From the NCBI RefSeq assembly GCF_009760905.1, contig NZ_VIRW01000021.1, positions 1 through 49,650 on the forward strand: a stretch of DNA of 49,650 nucleotides. The letters are read 5' to 3'. Both the position numbers and the translations under genes were made by a program. Shown in pieces: positions 36,950 through 47,823 of the stretch. This DNA is from Chitinibacter sp. GC72 (GTDB taxonomy: Bacteria > Pseudomonadota > Gammaproteobacteria > Burkholderiales > Chitinibacteraceae). Below the pieces are notes generated by a model. The model was not told the DNA's origin. It worked only from the letters and a program-made list of their open reading frames with translations, and did not search any database. Within the stretch, counting starts at the first letter, position 1; each line of letters opens with the position of its first letter.

Positions 36950-37582
36950 ATGCAAATCACCGTCGTCAACCACCCCCTGGTGCAGCACAAACTGGCTTTA
37001 ATGCGCGAAGCCGATGTGTCGACCAATAAATTTCGCCTGCTCACTGAAGAGCTGGCGCGTTTGCTGGCTTATGAAGCCACGCGTGATCTGGCGCTTGAAG
37101 ATGTCACGATCCAGGGTTGGTGCGGTGATGTGCAGGTCAAGAAGATCAAAGGCAAAAAACTGACCGTGGTGCCGATTCTGCGTGCGGGTTTGGGCATGCT
37201 CAATGGCGTGCTTGATTTGGTCCCTTCAGCCAAGATCAGTGTGGTGGGCTTGGCGCGTGATGAAGAAACATTGCAGCCGGTGCCGTATTTCGAGAAATTC
37301 GTCGGTGATCTGCAAGATCGTCTGGCGCTGATTATCGATCCGATGCTCGCGACCGGCGGCTCGCTAGTGGCCACAGTGGATATGCTCAAGCGCAATGGCT
37401 GCAAAGAGATTATTGCGATTGTGATGGTCGCCGCACCAGAAGGCGTCAAGCTAATGAATGAAAAGCATCCCGATGTGAAAATCGTCAGTGCGTCACTTGA
37501 TTCGCATCTGAACGAGCAGGGTTACATTATTCCGGGCTTGGGTGATGCGGGCGATAAAATCTTCGGTACCATCAATAAATAA
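36950..37582 (+). CDS. upp: Uracil phosphoribosyltransferase
   Basis: 210 residues. Salvages uracil with PRPP to UMP. The PRPP loop is [20 protein letters not shown], preceded by the [18 protein letters not shown] segment; the C-terminus [12 protein letters not shown] binds uracil. ATG 36950 is preceded by GAGGAT; in-frame codons further upstream are non-family sequence. uraA follows after eight bases, making an uptake-plus-salvage operon. Confidence 0.96.
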   Translation: MQITVVNHPLVQHKLALMREADVSTNKFRLLTEELARLLAYEATRDLALEDVTIQGWCGDVQVKKIKGKKLTVVPILRAGLGMLNGVLDLVPSAKISVVGLARDEETLQPVPYFEKFVGDLQDRLALIIDPMLATGGSLVATVDMLKRNGCKEIIAIVMVAAPEGVKLMNEKHPDVKIVSASLDSHLNEQGYIIPGLGDAGDKIFGTINK

Positions 37583-37590
37583 GGCGCGCT

Positions 37591-38820
37591 ATGTTCAACG
37601 AAATGAAGCAGTTTATTTCCGGCGCGCAAATTCTGTTTGTCGCCTTTGGCGCGCTGGTGCTGGTGCCTTTGCTCACCGGCTTAAATCCGGCCATGGCTTT
37701 GCTTGGCGCTGGTGTTGGTACGCTGATGTTTCAGCTGATTACCAAACGCCAAGTGCCGATTTTCCTCGGTTCGTCATTTGCGTTTATTGGCCCGATTATT
37801 TTTGCGATGCAAACTTGGGGTCAGGCCGCAACGCAGTTCGGGCTGTTTTTCGCCGGGTTTATGTATTTCATTATCGCTGGTTTGATTAAATGGCGCGGCA
37901 TGGGCTTTATTCATAAATTACTACCGCCAGTGGTGATTGGCCCGGTGATTATGGTGATTGGTTTGTCGGTGGCGGTGGCCGCTTCCGGCATGGCGATGGG
38001 GCAGGGCGGCGGTAAGCAGCTGGTGCCGTATGGCGTATCGCTGCTGCTGGCGACGATTTCACTGACGACGACCATTATCGTGTCGGTGTTTGCCGGTGGT
38101 ATGTTGCGCCTGGTGCCGATTTTATCGGGTGTCGTGGCGGGCTATATCGCGGCGGTATTTTTGGGCGTGGTGGATTTATCCGGTATTGCCAATGCGCCAT
38201 GGTTTGCGATGCCGCATTTTGTAACGCCCGAGGTGAACTGGGCGGCGGCGCTGTTTATGTTGCCAGTGGCGATTGCGCCAACGATTGAGCACATCGGCGG
38301 TGTGATGGCGCTGGGCAAAGTGACTGGTAAAGATTACACGGTCAATCCCGGCCTGCATCGCACCTTGGGTGGTGATGGCATGGGCGTGTGTTTTGCTGGC
38401 TTGATCGGCGGCCCTCCGATTACCACCTACGCCGAAGTGACTGGTGCACTGATGATTACGCGTAACTTCAATCCGGTGATCATGACGTATGCGGCCATTT
38501 TGGCGGTGATTTTGGCCTTCTTTGGCAAATTTAATGCCATTTTGGTGTCGATCCCAATGCCGGTGATGGGCGGGATTATGGTCTTGCTGTTTGGTACGAT
38601 TGCCTCAATTGGCCTGAAAACACTGATCGATAGCAAGGTTGATCTGATGCTGCCGCGCAATCTGGTGATTGTATCGGTGGTGCTGACCTGCGGGATTGGC
38701 GGCTTGATGGTGCAAGTGGGTAACTTCAATCTGGTGGGGGTGGGGCTAGTGAGCGTGTTGGCGATTGTGCTGAATCTGCTCTTGCCCAATCCGCCAGCAG
38801 AGCCTGCTGCCGAGATTTAG
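37591..38820 (+). CDS. uraA: Uracil permease (NCS2/SLC23 family)
   Basis: A 409-residue membrane protein with about 14 helices. The conserved glutamates of NCS2 permeases appear in IAPTIEHIGGVMALGK and GGPPITTYAEVTGAL, the uracil-type signatures. It brings uracil into the cell for Upp, whose gene ends eight bases upstream. Terminated by a hairpin at 38891-38915. Confidence 0.94.
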   Translation: MFNEMKQFISGAQILFVAFGALVLVPLLTGLNPAMALLGAGVGTLMFQLITKRQVPIFLGSSFAFIGPIIFAMQTWGQAATQFGLFFAGFMYFIIAGLIKWRGMGFIHKLLPPVVIGPVIMVIGLSVAVAASGMAMGQGGGKQLVPYGVSLLLATISLTTTIIVSVFAGGMLRLVPILSGVVAGYIAAVFLGVVDLSGIANAPWFAMPHFVTPEVNWAAALFMLPVAIAPTIEHIGGVMALGKVTGKDYTVNPGLHRTLGGDGMGVCFAGLIGGPPITTYAEVTGALMITRNFNPVIMTYAAILAVILAFFGKFNAILVSIPMPVMGGIMVLLFGTIASIGLKTLIDSKVDLMLPRNLVIVSVVLTCGIGGLMVQVGNFNLVGVGLVSVLAIVLNLLLPNPPAEPAAEI

Positions 38821-38825
38821 TTTTT

Positions 38826-38880
38826 CATGGGTATATGCATATAAGCTAATCTAGGCGTGCTATGTAGCCATATACCCTTG
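38826..38880. repeat. 55-nt hairpin repeat, GGGTATATG family (copy D)
   Basis: The outer arms GGGTATATG (38829-38837) and CATATACCC (38869-38877) pair perfectly; the interior is less regular. The span is exactly as long as copy A at 1444-1498 and shares GGGTATATG, an internal GCTAAT and CATATACCC. It lies just after the uraA stop and before a conventional terminator. Confidence 0.65.
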
Positions 38881-38890
38881 TATTTATCCA

Positions 38891-38915
38891 AAATGGCGAG
38901 CCAGACTCGCCATTT
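38891..38915 (+). terminator. Terminator after uraA
   Basis: AAATGGCGAG and CTCGCCATTT form a perfect 10-bp stem with a five-base loop, followed by a short T-rich stretch. It closes the upp-uraA transcript; its symmetry means it could work in both directions. Confidence 0.75.
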
Positions 38916-39018
38916 CTTATCGTGCCGTGAAAATCGCCACACCTTTAAGACAGCCCGCGATGCGGCTGGGTTTGGTAGAATCACGGCTTAAATTCAATTT
39001 ATTGTCGAACCGAGTGTT

Positions 39019-40704
39019 ATGAGCCAAGAAAACGCAGTTGCCCCGACCAGTAATTTTGTCCGTCAAATCATTGATGCCGATCTGGCTAGCGGTAAACATC
39101 AGGCAGTCCAGACGCGCTTTCCGCCCGAGCCTAATGGCTATCTGCATATTGGTCATGCCAAATCGATTTGCCTTAACTTCGGTATTGCCGCTGATTACAA
39201 GGGCTTGTGCAATCTGCGCATGGACGACACCAACCCGGAAAAAGAAGAAGACGAATACGCCGCGGCGATCGAAGCGGATGTGCGCTGGTTGGGTTTTGAG
39301 TGGAATGGCGACGTGCGCCATACCTCGGATTATTTCGATCAGCTTCACGGCTACGCCATTGAGCTGATCAAAGCGGGCAAAGCTTTCGTTTGCGATCTGA
39401 ACGCGGAAGAAATGCGTGATTACCGTGGAGACTTTCAAAAGCCAGGGCGTAATAGCCCATACCGTGATCGCTCGGTGGCAGAAAACCTCGATCTGTTCGA
39501 GCGCATGAAAAACGGTGAATTTGCCGATGGCAGCAAAACGCTGCGCCTGAAAATCGATATGGGCTCGCCCAATCTGAACCTGCGAGACCCAGTGTTCTAT
39601 CGCATCAAGCGTGCGACGCACATCAAAACTGGTGATAAATGGTGTATCTACCCGATGTACGATTATTCGCACTGCATTTCCGATGCGCTGGAAGGCATTA
39701 CGCACAGCCTGTGTACGCTCGAATTTGAAGACCATCGCCCGTTGTACGACTGGGTACTCGACAACATCACGATTGCGGCTCACCCGCAACAGATCGAGTT
39801 TTCGCGCCTTGAGTTGCTGTATTCGATCACATCGAAACGCAAACTCAACCAGCTCGTGACTGAAAATCTCGTCAGCGGCTGGGATGACCCGCGTTTGACG
39901 ACAATCAGCGGTATGCGCCGCCGTGGTTACAGCCCCGCCGGTATTCGTCTGTTTGCGCAGCGCATTGGCGTGAGCAAGGGCGAGAACATCATCGACTTTT
40001 CAATTCTTGAAGGCGCGGTGCGTGAAACGCTGGAAACTGAAAGCCCACGCGTGATCGCAGTCGTCAATCCACTGAAAGTAACGCTGACCAATTTTGAAGC
40101 TGGCGTCACCGGCAGCCGCTCTGCACCATTCCATCCGCATCATGAAGAGATGGGCGAGCGCGAGATTCCAATTTCGCCCACACTGTGGATCGAGCGTGAT
40201 GACTTTGCCGAAGAACCACCGAAAGGCTGGCAACGCCTCACTTTGGGCGGTGAAGTGCGCTTGCGCTACTCCTACGTGATCAAGTGCGATGAAGTGGTAA
40301 AAGACGCCAACGGAGAAATCGTTGAACTCAAATGCTCGATTGACCCGAAAACACTGGGCCAGAACCCCGAAGGCCGTAAAGTGAAAGGCGTGATCCACTG
40401 GATCTCGGCCGAGCATGCGATCGAGGCTGAAGTGCGTTTGTACGAGCGCCTGTTCACTGAGCCACGCCCGGATGCCATTCGTGGTGAAGACGGGCAGTAT
40501 GTGGATTTCAAGCAATTCATTAATCCTGAATCGCTGAAAACCATCACCGCCTATGTCGAGCCTTGCGTGCGTGATGCCGCACCAGAAACGCGCTATCAGT
40601 TTGAGCGTTTGGGCTACTTTGTCACCGATCGCCATGACCACCAAGCGGGCGGCAAGCCCGTGTTTAACCGTACGGTGACGCTGAAGGATTCTTGGGCGAA
40701 ATAA
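39019..40704 (+). CDS. glnS: Glutaminyl-tRNA synthetase
   Basis: A 561-residue class I aminoacyl-tRNA synthetase. HIGH motif in [17 protein letters not shown], the KMSKS-equivalent in [11 protein letters not shown], and the GlnRS-typical [10 protein letters not shown] and [17 protein letters not shown] segments. The C-terminal half forms the two anticodon-binding beta-barrels. Having GlnRS fits beta- and gammaproteobacteria. It is flanked by terminators, so is probably transcribed alone. Confidence 0.97.
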   Translation: MSQENAVAPTSNFVRQIIDADLASGKHQAVQTRFPPEPNGYLHIGHAKSICLNFGIAADYKGLCNLRMDDTNPEKEEDEYAAAIEADVRWLGFEWNGDVRHTSDYFDQLHGYAIELIKAGKAFVCDLNAEEMRDYRGDFQKPGRNSPYRDRSVAENLDLFERMKNGEFADGSKTLRLKIDMGSPNLNLRDPVFYRIKRATHIKTGDKWCIYPMYDYSHCISDALEGITHSLCTLEFEDHRPLYDWVLDNITIAAHPQQIEFSRLELLYSITSKRKLNQLVTENLVSGWDDPRLTTISGMRRRGYSPAGIRLFAQRIGVSKGENIIDFSILEGAVRETLETESPRVIAVVNPLKVTLTNFEAGVTGSRSAPFHPHHEEMGEREIPISPTLWIERDDFAEEPPKGWQRLTLGGEVRLRYSYVIKCDEVVKDANGEIVELKCSIDPKTLGQNPEGRKVKGVIHWISAEHAIEAEVRLYERLFTEPRPDAIRGEDGQYVDFKQFINPESLKTITAYVEPCVRDAAPETRYQFERLGYFVTDRHDHQAGGKPVFNRTVTLKDSWAK

Positions 40705-40710
40705 TCAGCA

Positions 40711-40738
40711 CGGCGCAATCGTCGCAGCGATTGCGCCG
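40711..40738 (+). terminator. Hairpin after glnS
   Basis: CGGCGCAATCG pairs perfectly with CGATTGCGCCG (11 bp, six-base loop) seven bases after the glnS stop. No U-run follows, so it may be a processing or Rho-assisted end. Confidence 0.55.
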
Positions 40739-40824
40739 CTTGAATGATGTATTGGCGTATTGCCGCTGCGCGTCAAATAGGCCCTACATCCCGCAGATTT
40801 CGACTTCACATTTGGATTAAACAG

Positions 40825-41250
40825 ATGAAACCAATATTGAATATGGCATTGCTGGGCTCGACACTGTTGCTGTCATCGCTGGTGATGGCGGAAGACACCG
40901 CCACTGCAGTGACCAAGGTTGATGTCGTGATTGCCAAAGGCAAGGTTGGTCAAGCACCCGTTCAGGTGGTGTATGACTATCTGGCTGACCGGATTAGCGA
41001 TGAATATGGCGTGGGCGAATATCAGAATCTGCATATCAGCCAGAAAGCCGCAGGTGCGGAAGATTTTCACCAGGTTGCGTTGGAAGTGGTGCAATCAGGC
41101 TTGATGGATGATGCGATTGCTTCGCAGCGCTATCGCTTTGTTATGAGTGTCAACGAAGAAGCCAAGGTGTGGCAGATCAAATCGGTCACGCAGGATTGGC
41201 AATGCCGCCGTGGCAAGGGCAAGGCCTGGACGCAGAAACCTTGTAAATAA
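40825..41250 (+). CDS. Small secreted protein of unknown function
   Basis: 141 residues from ATG 40825. A clear signal peptide (NMALLGSTLLLSSLVMA-ED, cleavage near residue 22) is followed by a periplasmic domain with two cysteines near the end (WQCRRGKGKAWTQKPCK) that could form a disulfide. VWQIKSVTQDWQCRRGKG is the most distinctive stretch. No family was recognised. It stands alone between a hairpin after glnS and a strong terminator. Confidence 0.75.
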   Translation: MKPILNMALLGSTLLLSSLVMAEDTATAVTKVDVVIAKGKVGQAPVQVVYDYLADRISDEYGVGEYQNLHISQKAAGAEDFHQVALEVVQSGLMDDAIASQRYRFVMSVNEEAKVWQIKSVTQDWQCRRGKGKAWTQKPCK

Positions 41251-41267
41251 ACTTGGCTTGAACCTGT

Positions 41268-41293
41268 AACGAGCGCGTTGGCGCTCGTTTTTT
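41268..41293 (+). terminator. Rho-independent terminator
   Basis: AACGAGCGC-gttg-GCGCTCGTT followed by TTTTTT: a textbook intrinsic terminator ending the small secreted-protein gene, 27 bp before the ABC transporter start. Confidence 0.9.
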
Positions 41294-41320
41294 GCATTTG
41301 CGCATGATTTGGATCTGAGT

Positions 41321-43039
41321 ATGTCGGCCGCTAAAGCTCCCACTGTTCGTCATTTGTTCCGCAATTTCTGGCGCATCGCCAAACCGTATTGGGTTTCAGA
41401 AGACAAGTTATATGCTTGGGGCTTGCTGGCGCTGGTGATTAGCCTGTCGCTCGGTTTGGTGTTTATGAATGTCCAGTTTAATAGCTGGTACAACGAGTTT
41501 TATAACACGCTGCAAAACCTGGACGCCAAAGGCTTTAAAGCGGCTTTGTATAAGTTTGGCTATCTGGCTTTTGCCTATATCGTGATTGCAGTGCACGCAA
41601 TCTGGTTTCAGCAAATGCTGGAAATTCGCTGGCGCAAGTGGGCAACGATTCATTACACCAATAAGTGGCTAAATGAAAATAACTTTTACCGCCTGCAATT
41701 GACCGATACCCATACCGACAACCCCGATCAGCGTATTGCCGAAGACGTTGGCCAATTTGTGTCGATCTCGCTATCTCTCTCCTTAGGCTTATTGCGCTCG
41801 GTGGTGACGCTGGTATCGTTTATCGGCATTTTGTGGACGCTGTCCGGCCCACTCAAATTCATGCTTGGTGGCTCGGAAGTCACTATTCACGGCTATATGG
41901 TGTGGGTGGCAATTATTTATGCGCTGATCGGTACCGGCATCACTATTTTGCTCGGCCGACCTTTGGTCGGGCTGAACTTTATGCAGCAGCGCTACGAAGC
42001 GGATTTTCGTTTTGGCCTAGTGCGCGTGCGTGAAAACGCCGAATCGATTGCGCTGTATGCTGGTGCGAAAGATGAACAGGAGCGCTTGGCTTATCGCTTT
42101 TTGAATGTGGTGAATAATTTCTGGTCGCTGATGCGAATGAATAAACGCCTGACGTGGTTCACGTCGTTTTGGGGACAGTTGGCGATTATTTTCCCGCTGA
42201 TCGTCGCTGCGCCACGCTTTTTTGCCAAAGAAATCCCGCTTGGTGGCCTGATGCAGATTAATTCGGCGTTTGGTCAGGTTTATGGCGCGCTCGATTTCAT
42301 TATTGGTAGCTTTAGTACGCTGGCCAATTGGAAGGCGGTGATTGATCGTCTGACCACCTTTGAGCACAGTATCGAAACTGCTGCCGATTTGCCACGCATT
42401 AGCGCCCAGCCCATTAGCGGTGGCTTGCAATTAAAACAGCTCAATATCACCAAACCGAATGGCGAGATGCTGCTGAACGATCTTAATCTGACATTGCTCG
42501 CCGGTGATTCGGTATTGATTCGCGGAAAATCAGGCAGCGGCAAATCAACATTACTACGCTCTCTGGCAGGTATATGGCCCTATGCCCAAGGTTATCTTGG
42601 CGTGCAAAGCAATACCCGTAGTTTGTTCCTGTCACAAAAACCGTATATGCCGCTGGGTAGTCTGCGTGCTGCGCTGTATTACCCCAATGATGTAGCGTCC
42701 GATGATGGCGCTATCACCGAATTGCTGATAATGGCGGGATTAGCTCATTTGCTGCCGCGCCTCGATGAAATCGATGCGTGGTCACATGTCTTGAGTTTGG
42801 GTGAGCAGCAACGAATTGCGTTATTACGAGCGATTTTGGTCAAGCCCGATTTCCTGTTTATGGATGAATCAACTTCGGCGCTCGATGCCGATGGCGAAGC
42901 TGTGCTCTATCAGGCGGTACGCGAAGCAATGAAAGACGGCGTGATGATCAGCGTGGGCCATCGTGTTGGGCTTACCGAGTACCACGCCCAGGTGCTTGAT
43001 TGCTACGGGAACGGCCAATGGGCATTGAATCCGCTGTAA
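41321..43039 (+). CDS. ABC transporter, fused permease/ATPase (YddA/SbmA-like)
   Basis: A 572-residue half-transporter with an SbmA/BacA-type membrane domain (residues about 20-330, about six helices, with FNSWYNEFYNTLQNLD and NPDQRIAEDVGQF) fused to an ATPase. Walker A is RGKSGSGKSTLLR, the signature LSLGEQQRIALLRAIL and Walker B FLFMDESTSALD. The closest relative in E. coli is YddA; related proteins move peptides, vitamin B12-like molecules or very-long-chain acyl compounds. The substrate is unknown. ATG 41321 was chosen over a TTG four codons upstream. Confidence 0.88.
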   Translation: MSAAKAPTVRHLFRNFWRIAKPYWVSEDKLYAWGLLALVISLSLGLVFMNVQFNSWYNEFYNTLQNLDAKGFKAALYKFGYLAFAYIVIAVHAIWFQQMLEIRWRKWATIHYTNKWLNENNFYRLQLTDTHTDNPDQRIAEDVGQFVSISLSLSLGLLRSVVTLVSFIGILWTLSGPLKFMLGGSEVTIHGYMVWVAIIYALIGTGITILLGRPLVGLNFMQQRYEADFRFGLVRVRENAESIALYAGAKDEQERLAYRFLNVVNNFWSLMRMNKRLTWFTSFWGQLAIIFPLIVAAPRFFAKEIPLGGLMQINSAFGQVYGALDFIIGSFSTLANWKAVIDRLTTFEHSIETAADLPRISAQPISGGLQLKQLNITKPNGEMLLNDLNLTLLAGDSVLIRGKSGSGKSTLLRSLAGIWPYAQGYLGVQSNTRSLFLSQKPYMPLGSLRAALYYPNDVASDDGAITELLIMAGLAHLLPRLDEIDAWSHVLSLGEQQRIALLRAILVKPDFLFMDESTSALDADGEAVLYQAVREAMKDGVMISVGHRVGLTEYHAQVLDCYGNGQWALNPL

Positions 43040-43101
43040 CGTAATGTGGATTTTGAATTGATTAATGATGAAAAGCCCGCTGGCGGGCTGATTGGAAAAA
43101 C

Positions 43102-44169
<1,068 letters not shown>

Positions 44170-44560
44170 TTCTTACGGTTGGTTAATGTTTTGTAATGTT
44201 GCGTATAATCAGTGACTTGGCGTGATGTTTTGAAGTGCTGTACAGCAAACAAACGCCAAGTTATTCACAAATAACATTGCTGTCTTTTTATCTTGTCAAG
44301 CGCTAATCAAAAATAATCTTTAAACCATTGACAAACAGTAAGTACATGAATTTATTGGTTTATTTTTTTCAGCTTAATTTTTGTGCAATCTAAACATCAT
44401 CAAGTGCGCATTGGGTTTTTTCCGGTTTTCAATGCTTAGTCCACAAAACTATCCACAGAAACTGTGAATAACCATTTTTTGCTCAGTTTTATGCCCAATC
44501 AGCTGGACAAAAGCGCCACGGGATGATTTCACAACCTCAAAAACAGGGTACGCAGACACG
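44170..44560. other. AT-rich gap between hemE and priA with DnaA-box-like sites
   Basis: This is a 391-bp non-coding stretch. It holds a -10-like TATAAT (44204-44209), a perfect nine-base inverted repeat ACTTGGCGT/ACGCCAAGT (44215-44223 and 44253-44261) around GCTGTACAGC, and DnaA-box-like nonamers. These are TTATTCACA (44261-44269), CTATCCACA (44449-44457, one mismatch to TTATCCACA) and TGTGAATAA (44463-44471, TTATTCACA on the minus strand). Between them, about 44281-44390 is strongly AT-rich with T-tracts. This is the composition expected of a replication origin or a DnaA-responsive promoter. No GATC clusters are seen. Origin function is inference; dnaA is not in the window. Confidence 0.45.
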
Positions 44561-46741
44561 GTGAGCGGCAGTTTTGTGATGGTGGCGCTGGATGTGCCGC
44601 TCAATCGTCTTTTTGGCTATGGTGTGGGTGATTTTGACCCGCAAGTCGGTCAGCGCGTCATTGTACCGTTTGGTCCGCGTCAGCTCTCGGGCTTGGTGAT
44701 CGAGCGTCGTGCCGATGCTGGCGATTTCACTGGCAAAACCCGCAATATTCTGGCGGTGCGCGATGATTTGCCTGCCTTGCCGGCAGCAACGCTGGCTCTG
44801 TGTCAGTTTGTAGCTGATTACTATCACCATCCTTTAGGCGCGGTGATTAGCAGTGCCTTGCCAACGGTATTTCGCAATGTCCCCGCGTTTAAAGCGCCCG
44901 CGCCAGCCTGCGTTTACTACACGCCCGATTTAGCGCAATTGCTGGCCAGTATTGGCAAACGCGCGCATGCGCAGCGGCGCGTGGCTGAATCCCTGGCTTT
45001 ACCCCATACCCCCGCAGCGCTACGGCGGGTGCATGATAGTGGTGTGAAATGGGCGAAGGGCTGGCTTGAAGCGGGCTTGATATGTACTGCGGCTGAAACC
45101 TCGTTACTGGCAGCGCCTAGCCCGTGTTTGCCACTCAATTCCGAGCAAAGTTATGCCGTGAGCCAGCTCAGCTCAGCGCAAGGTTTTCAGCCATTTTTAC
45201 TGTATGGCATTACCGGTAGCGGTAAAACCGAGGTTTACCTGCAAACGATTGCTGCCGTGCTTGCGCGCAATGAGCAGGTGCTGGTCCTGATTCCCGAAAT
45301 TAACCTGACCCCACAGCTCGAAGGGCGTTTTCGCGCGCGTTTTCCCGGCGTGCATATGGCCTGCCTACACAGTGGCTTGAACGATACCGAGCGGGCCGTT
45401 AATTGGCTGGCGGCGCTATCAGGCGATGCGCGCATTGTGTTAGGGACACGTTTGGCGGTGTTTACTCCATTGCCACAGCTGGGGATGATCGTGGTCGATG
45501 AAGAGCACGACCCATCGTTTAAGCAGCAAGATGGCTTACGCTATTCGGCGCGCGATGTGGCGGTCTATCGCGCCCGTACCGTGGATGTGCCGATTGTATT
45601 AGGGAGTGCTACCCCCAGTATAGAGAGCTGGGCCAATGCCCGTGCAGGTCGCTACGATATACTCCCCCTTAGAGAACGAGCCGTTCGCGGCGCCGTGCTG
45701 CCCAAAATCACACTATTGCCGGTAAAAAAAGCGGGCCTGATCGATGGCTTTAACCGCATGGCCTTCGCCAAAATGCACGAAGTGCTTGAGCGTGGCGAGC
45801 AGGTCTTGGTGTTTATTAACCGCCGTGGCTATTCGCCGGTGCTGCAATGTGGCGAATGTGGCTGGATGGCCTCCTGCAAGCATTGCTCGGCGCGGCTGGT
45901 GCTGCATTTGCGTGATCGCCGCCTGCGTTGTCACCACTGTGGTTTTGAAGAAGCGATTACCCACGCCTGCCCCGATTGCGGCAATCAGGATCTGAAACCG
46001 GTCGGGCAAGGGACACAGCGGCTGGAAGAATCGCTCGCCACACATTTCCCCGGCAAAACAATCTTGCGCATTGACCGCGACAGCACGCGCCGCAAGGGCG
46101 AAATGGATGCAGCATTGGCGCAGGTGCATTCGGGTGAGGCTGATATTCTGATTGGCACACAAATGCTGGCTAAAGGGCATGATTTTGATCGACTCAATCT
46201 GGTGATAGCGCTCAACGCCGATACCGGCTTATTCAGCGTTGATTTTCGCGCCGAAGAGCGGCTGTTTGCGCTGCTAACCCAAGTGGCAGGCCGAGCAGGG
46301 CGGCGCGAAACACCGGGCGAGGTGATGATACAGACTGCGTTTGCCGATCACCCGTTTTATCATCAATTGCTGGGGCGCGATTACACGCCGTTTGCCGAGC
46401 GCACCTTGCAAGAGCGCACTGAAATGTTGCTCCCACCCGCCGCCGCGTGGGCGCTATTTCGCGCCGAAGCACCCGATATCGAGCTGGCCTTGGGGATTTT
46501 AAAATTGATCCGTGCGTGTTTTGAGCAATTGGATGGCAGCTTGTTGCAGCCGATCACGCTCAATCAGCCGGTGGCGGCCACGATGGTCAAACGCGCCGGT
46601 GTTGAGCGCGCCCAGCTATTAATCGCCGCACCGCAACGCGCACAGTTGCAGCGCGCCCTGCATCAGGCGATGCCGCATGTCGAAGTTATTAAAACAGGAA
46701 AAGGGCGCTGGACGCTGGATGTAGACCCAATTGAAATTTAG
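44561..46741 (+). CDS. priA: Primosomal protein N' (PriA helicase)
   Basis: A 726-residue replication-restart helicase. Walker A is YGITGSGKTEVYLQ, the DEAH-type box is VVDEEHDPSFKQQ, and the zinc-binding cysteine pairs appear as CGECGWMASCKHC and CHHCGFEE...CPDCG. The helicase C-terminal motif QVAGRAGRRETPGEV follows. It reloads DnaB at stalled forks. The start is GTG 44561 with only a weak GGGT upstream; the protein then begins at the family position (FVMVALDVPLNRLFGYG). Confidence 0.95.
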   Translation: MSGSFVMVALDVPLNRLFGYGVGDFDPQVGQRVIVPFGPRQLSGLVIERRADAGDFTGKTRNILAVRDDLPALPAATLALCQFVADYYHHPLGAVISSALPTVFRNVPAFKAPAPACVYYTPDLAQLLASIGKRAHAQRRVAESLALPHTPAALRRVHDSGVKWAKGWLEAGLICTAAETSLLAAPSPCLPLNSEQSYAVSQLSSAQGFQPFLLYGITGSGKTEVYLQTIAAVLARNEQVLVLIPEINLTPQLEGRFRARFPGVHMACLHSGLNDTERAVNWLAALSGDARIVLGTRLAVFTPLPQLGMIVVDEEHDPSFKQQDGLRYSARDVAVYRARTVDVPIVLGSATPSIESWANARAGRYDILPLRERAVRGAVLPKITLLPVKKAGLIDGFNRMAFAKMHEVLERGEQVLVFINRRGYSPVLQCGECGWMASCKHCSARLVLHLRDRRLRCHHCGFEEAITHACPDCGNQDLKPVGQGTQRLEESLATHFPGKTILRIDRDSTRRKGEMDAALAQVHSGEADILIGTQMLAKGHDFDRLNLVIALNADTGLFSVDFRAEERLFALLTQVAGRAGRRETPGEVMIQTAFADHPFYHQLLGRDYTPFAERTLQERTEMLLPPAAAWALFRAEAPDIELALGILKLIRACFEQLDGSLLQPITLNQPVAATMVKRAGVERAQLLIAAPQRAQLQRALHQAMPHVEVIKTGKGRWTLDVDPIEI

Positions 46742-46765
46742 TCTGCTTGCCGATTAATGTCTGCG

Positions 46766-46803
46766 AAGCCGCGTAAAGCCATCAATTATTGCTTTAGCGG
46801 CTT
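46766..46803. terminator. Bidirectional terminator between priA and gpsA
   Basis: AAGCCGCGTAAAGC pairs with GCTTTAGCGGCTT (one bulge), followed by ATTTCTCTC on the plus strand. It lies between convergent priA and gpsA and can serve both. Confidence 0.7.
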
Positions 46804-46810
46804 ATTTCTC

Positions 46811-47803
46811 TCAGATGGAGGCTTCCATCTTCGGGCTACGCCCCATTAGGTCGGTAATGATGTCGCTAACGGCGACATTATCAAACAGCACTTGGCAGAC
46901 CGAGCGGGTGATTGGCATTTCAATACCAAGCTCCTCAGCTTGGCGCAGTACTTCGCGCGCAGTCGGTACGCCTTCGGCGACGTGGCCGAGGTTTTTCAGT
47001 ACGCCGTCCAGACCCAGCCCTTGTGCGAGCAAAAGGCCGACGCGGCGGTTGCGCGATAAATCGCCGGTGGCGGTTAGCATTAAATCGCCAATGCCCGCCA
47101 ATCCCATCATCGTTTCCGTTTTGCCACCTAAAGCTACACAGAAGCGCGCCATTTCAGCCAAACCTCGGGTCAGCAGCGCGGCGCGAGCGTTCAGGCCAAG
47201 GTTGAGACCATCAGCCACGCCAGCGGCAATCGCCATGATGTTTTTCACCGCCGCGCCGATTTCAACGCCGATGATGTCGTCTGAAGCATACAGGCGCAGG
47301 ATATTGGTATTCAGATCATTGACCACTTGCTGTGCAAAAGTGGCATCGCTGGCGGCGATGGTGACCGCAGCGGGTAGGCCTTTGGCGACTTCTTGTGCAA
47401 AGCTCGGGCCAGAGAGCATGCCGCGCGCGATATGAGCGGGCATTTCTTGTTCAGCGACTTGGTGCGGCAGCAGCATCGTGCCAGCTTCCAAGCCTTTGCA
47501 GGCCCATAGTACGGGCGCTGTGTTGCCCAGTTCAGCCAGTGCTTTCAAGGTGCCGCGCAATCCCGACATCGGGGTAACGATCAAAATAAGTCCCGCGTCC
47601 GTAATTGCTTCGGCCATCGAGTGGCTAACGGTGAGCGTAGCAGGGAAAGGGGCATTCGGTAGATAACGGGTATTGCAGCGTTCTTGCTGCATTTGCGCAA
47701 CTTGATCTGCTTCGCGTGACCACAGGGTAACAGCTTGACGATCGGCGAATCGAATCGCCAAGGCGGTGCCCCAGGCACCTGCGCCTAACACGGCCAGTTT
47801 CAA
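46811..47803 (-). CDS. gpsA: Glycerol-3-phosphate dehydrogenase [NAD(P)+]
   Basis: 330 residues. Makes sn-glycerol 3-phosphate for phospholipids. N-terminal dinucleotide fold [12 protein letters not shown] (residues 5-16), catalytic-region [12 protein letters not shown], and the [23 protein letters not shown] signature. It follows the SH3-domain gene by 20 bp and is in the secB-side minus-strand group, an arrangement common in proteobacteria (secB-gpsA). Confidence 0.96.
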   Translation of the reverse strand: MKLAVLGAGAWGTALAIRFADRQAVTLWSREADQVAQMQQERCNTRYLPNAPFPATLTVSHSMAEAITDAGLILIVTPMSGLRGTLKALAELGNTAPVLWACKGLEAGTMLLPHQVAEQEMPAHIARGMLSGPSFAQEVAKGLPAAVTIAASDATFAQQVVNDLNTNILRLYASDDIIGVEIGAAVKNIMAIAAGVADGLNLGLNARAALLTRGLAEMARFCVALGGKTETMMGLAGIGDLMLTATGDLSRNRRVGLLLAQGLGLDGVLKNLGHVAEGVPTAREVLRQAEELGIEMPITRSVCQVLFDNVAVSDIITDLMGRSPKMEASI

Positions 47804-47823
47804 AGGAATTCTCCTATCCAGGT

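Noticed and set aside
38917-39789. A 290-codon minus-strand frame covering the start of glnS
   Set aside because: It lies opposite the HIGH-motif region of glnS, a certain gene, and shows no family features.
40000-40644. A 214-codon minus-strand frame inside glnS
   Set aside because: Shadow of the strongly supported glnS coding strand.
44216-44260. The CTTGGCG/CGCCAAG repeat as a simple hemE terminator
   Set aside because: The loop is long and no U-run follows; it starts about 45 bases after the stop and abuts a DnaA-box-like nonamer, so a terminator call was not made.
45596-45685. GGGAGTGCTACCCCC and GATATACTCCCCC inside priA, resembling the GGGTATATG hairpins
   Set aside because: The bases are explained by conserved helicase codons (GSATPSIESW region) and the arms do not pair well.
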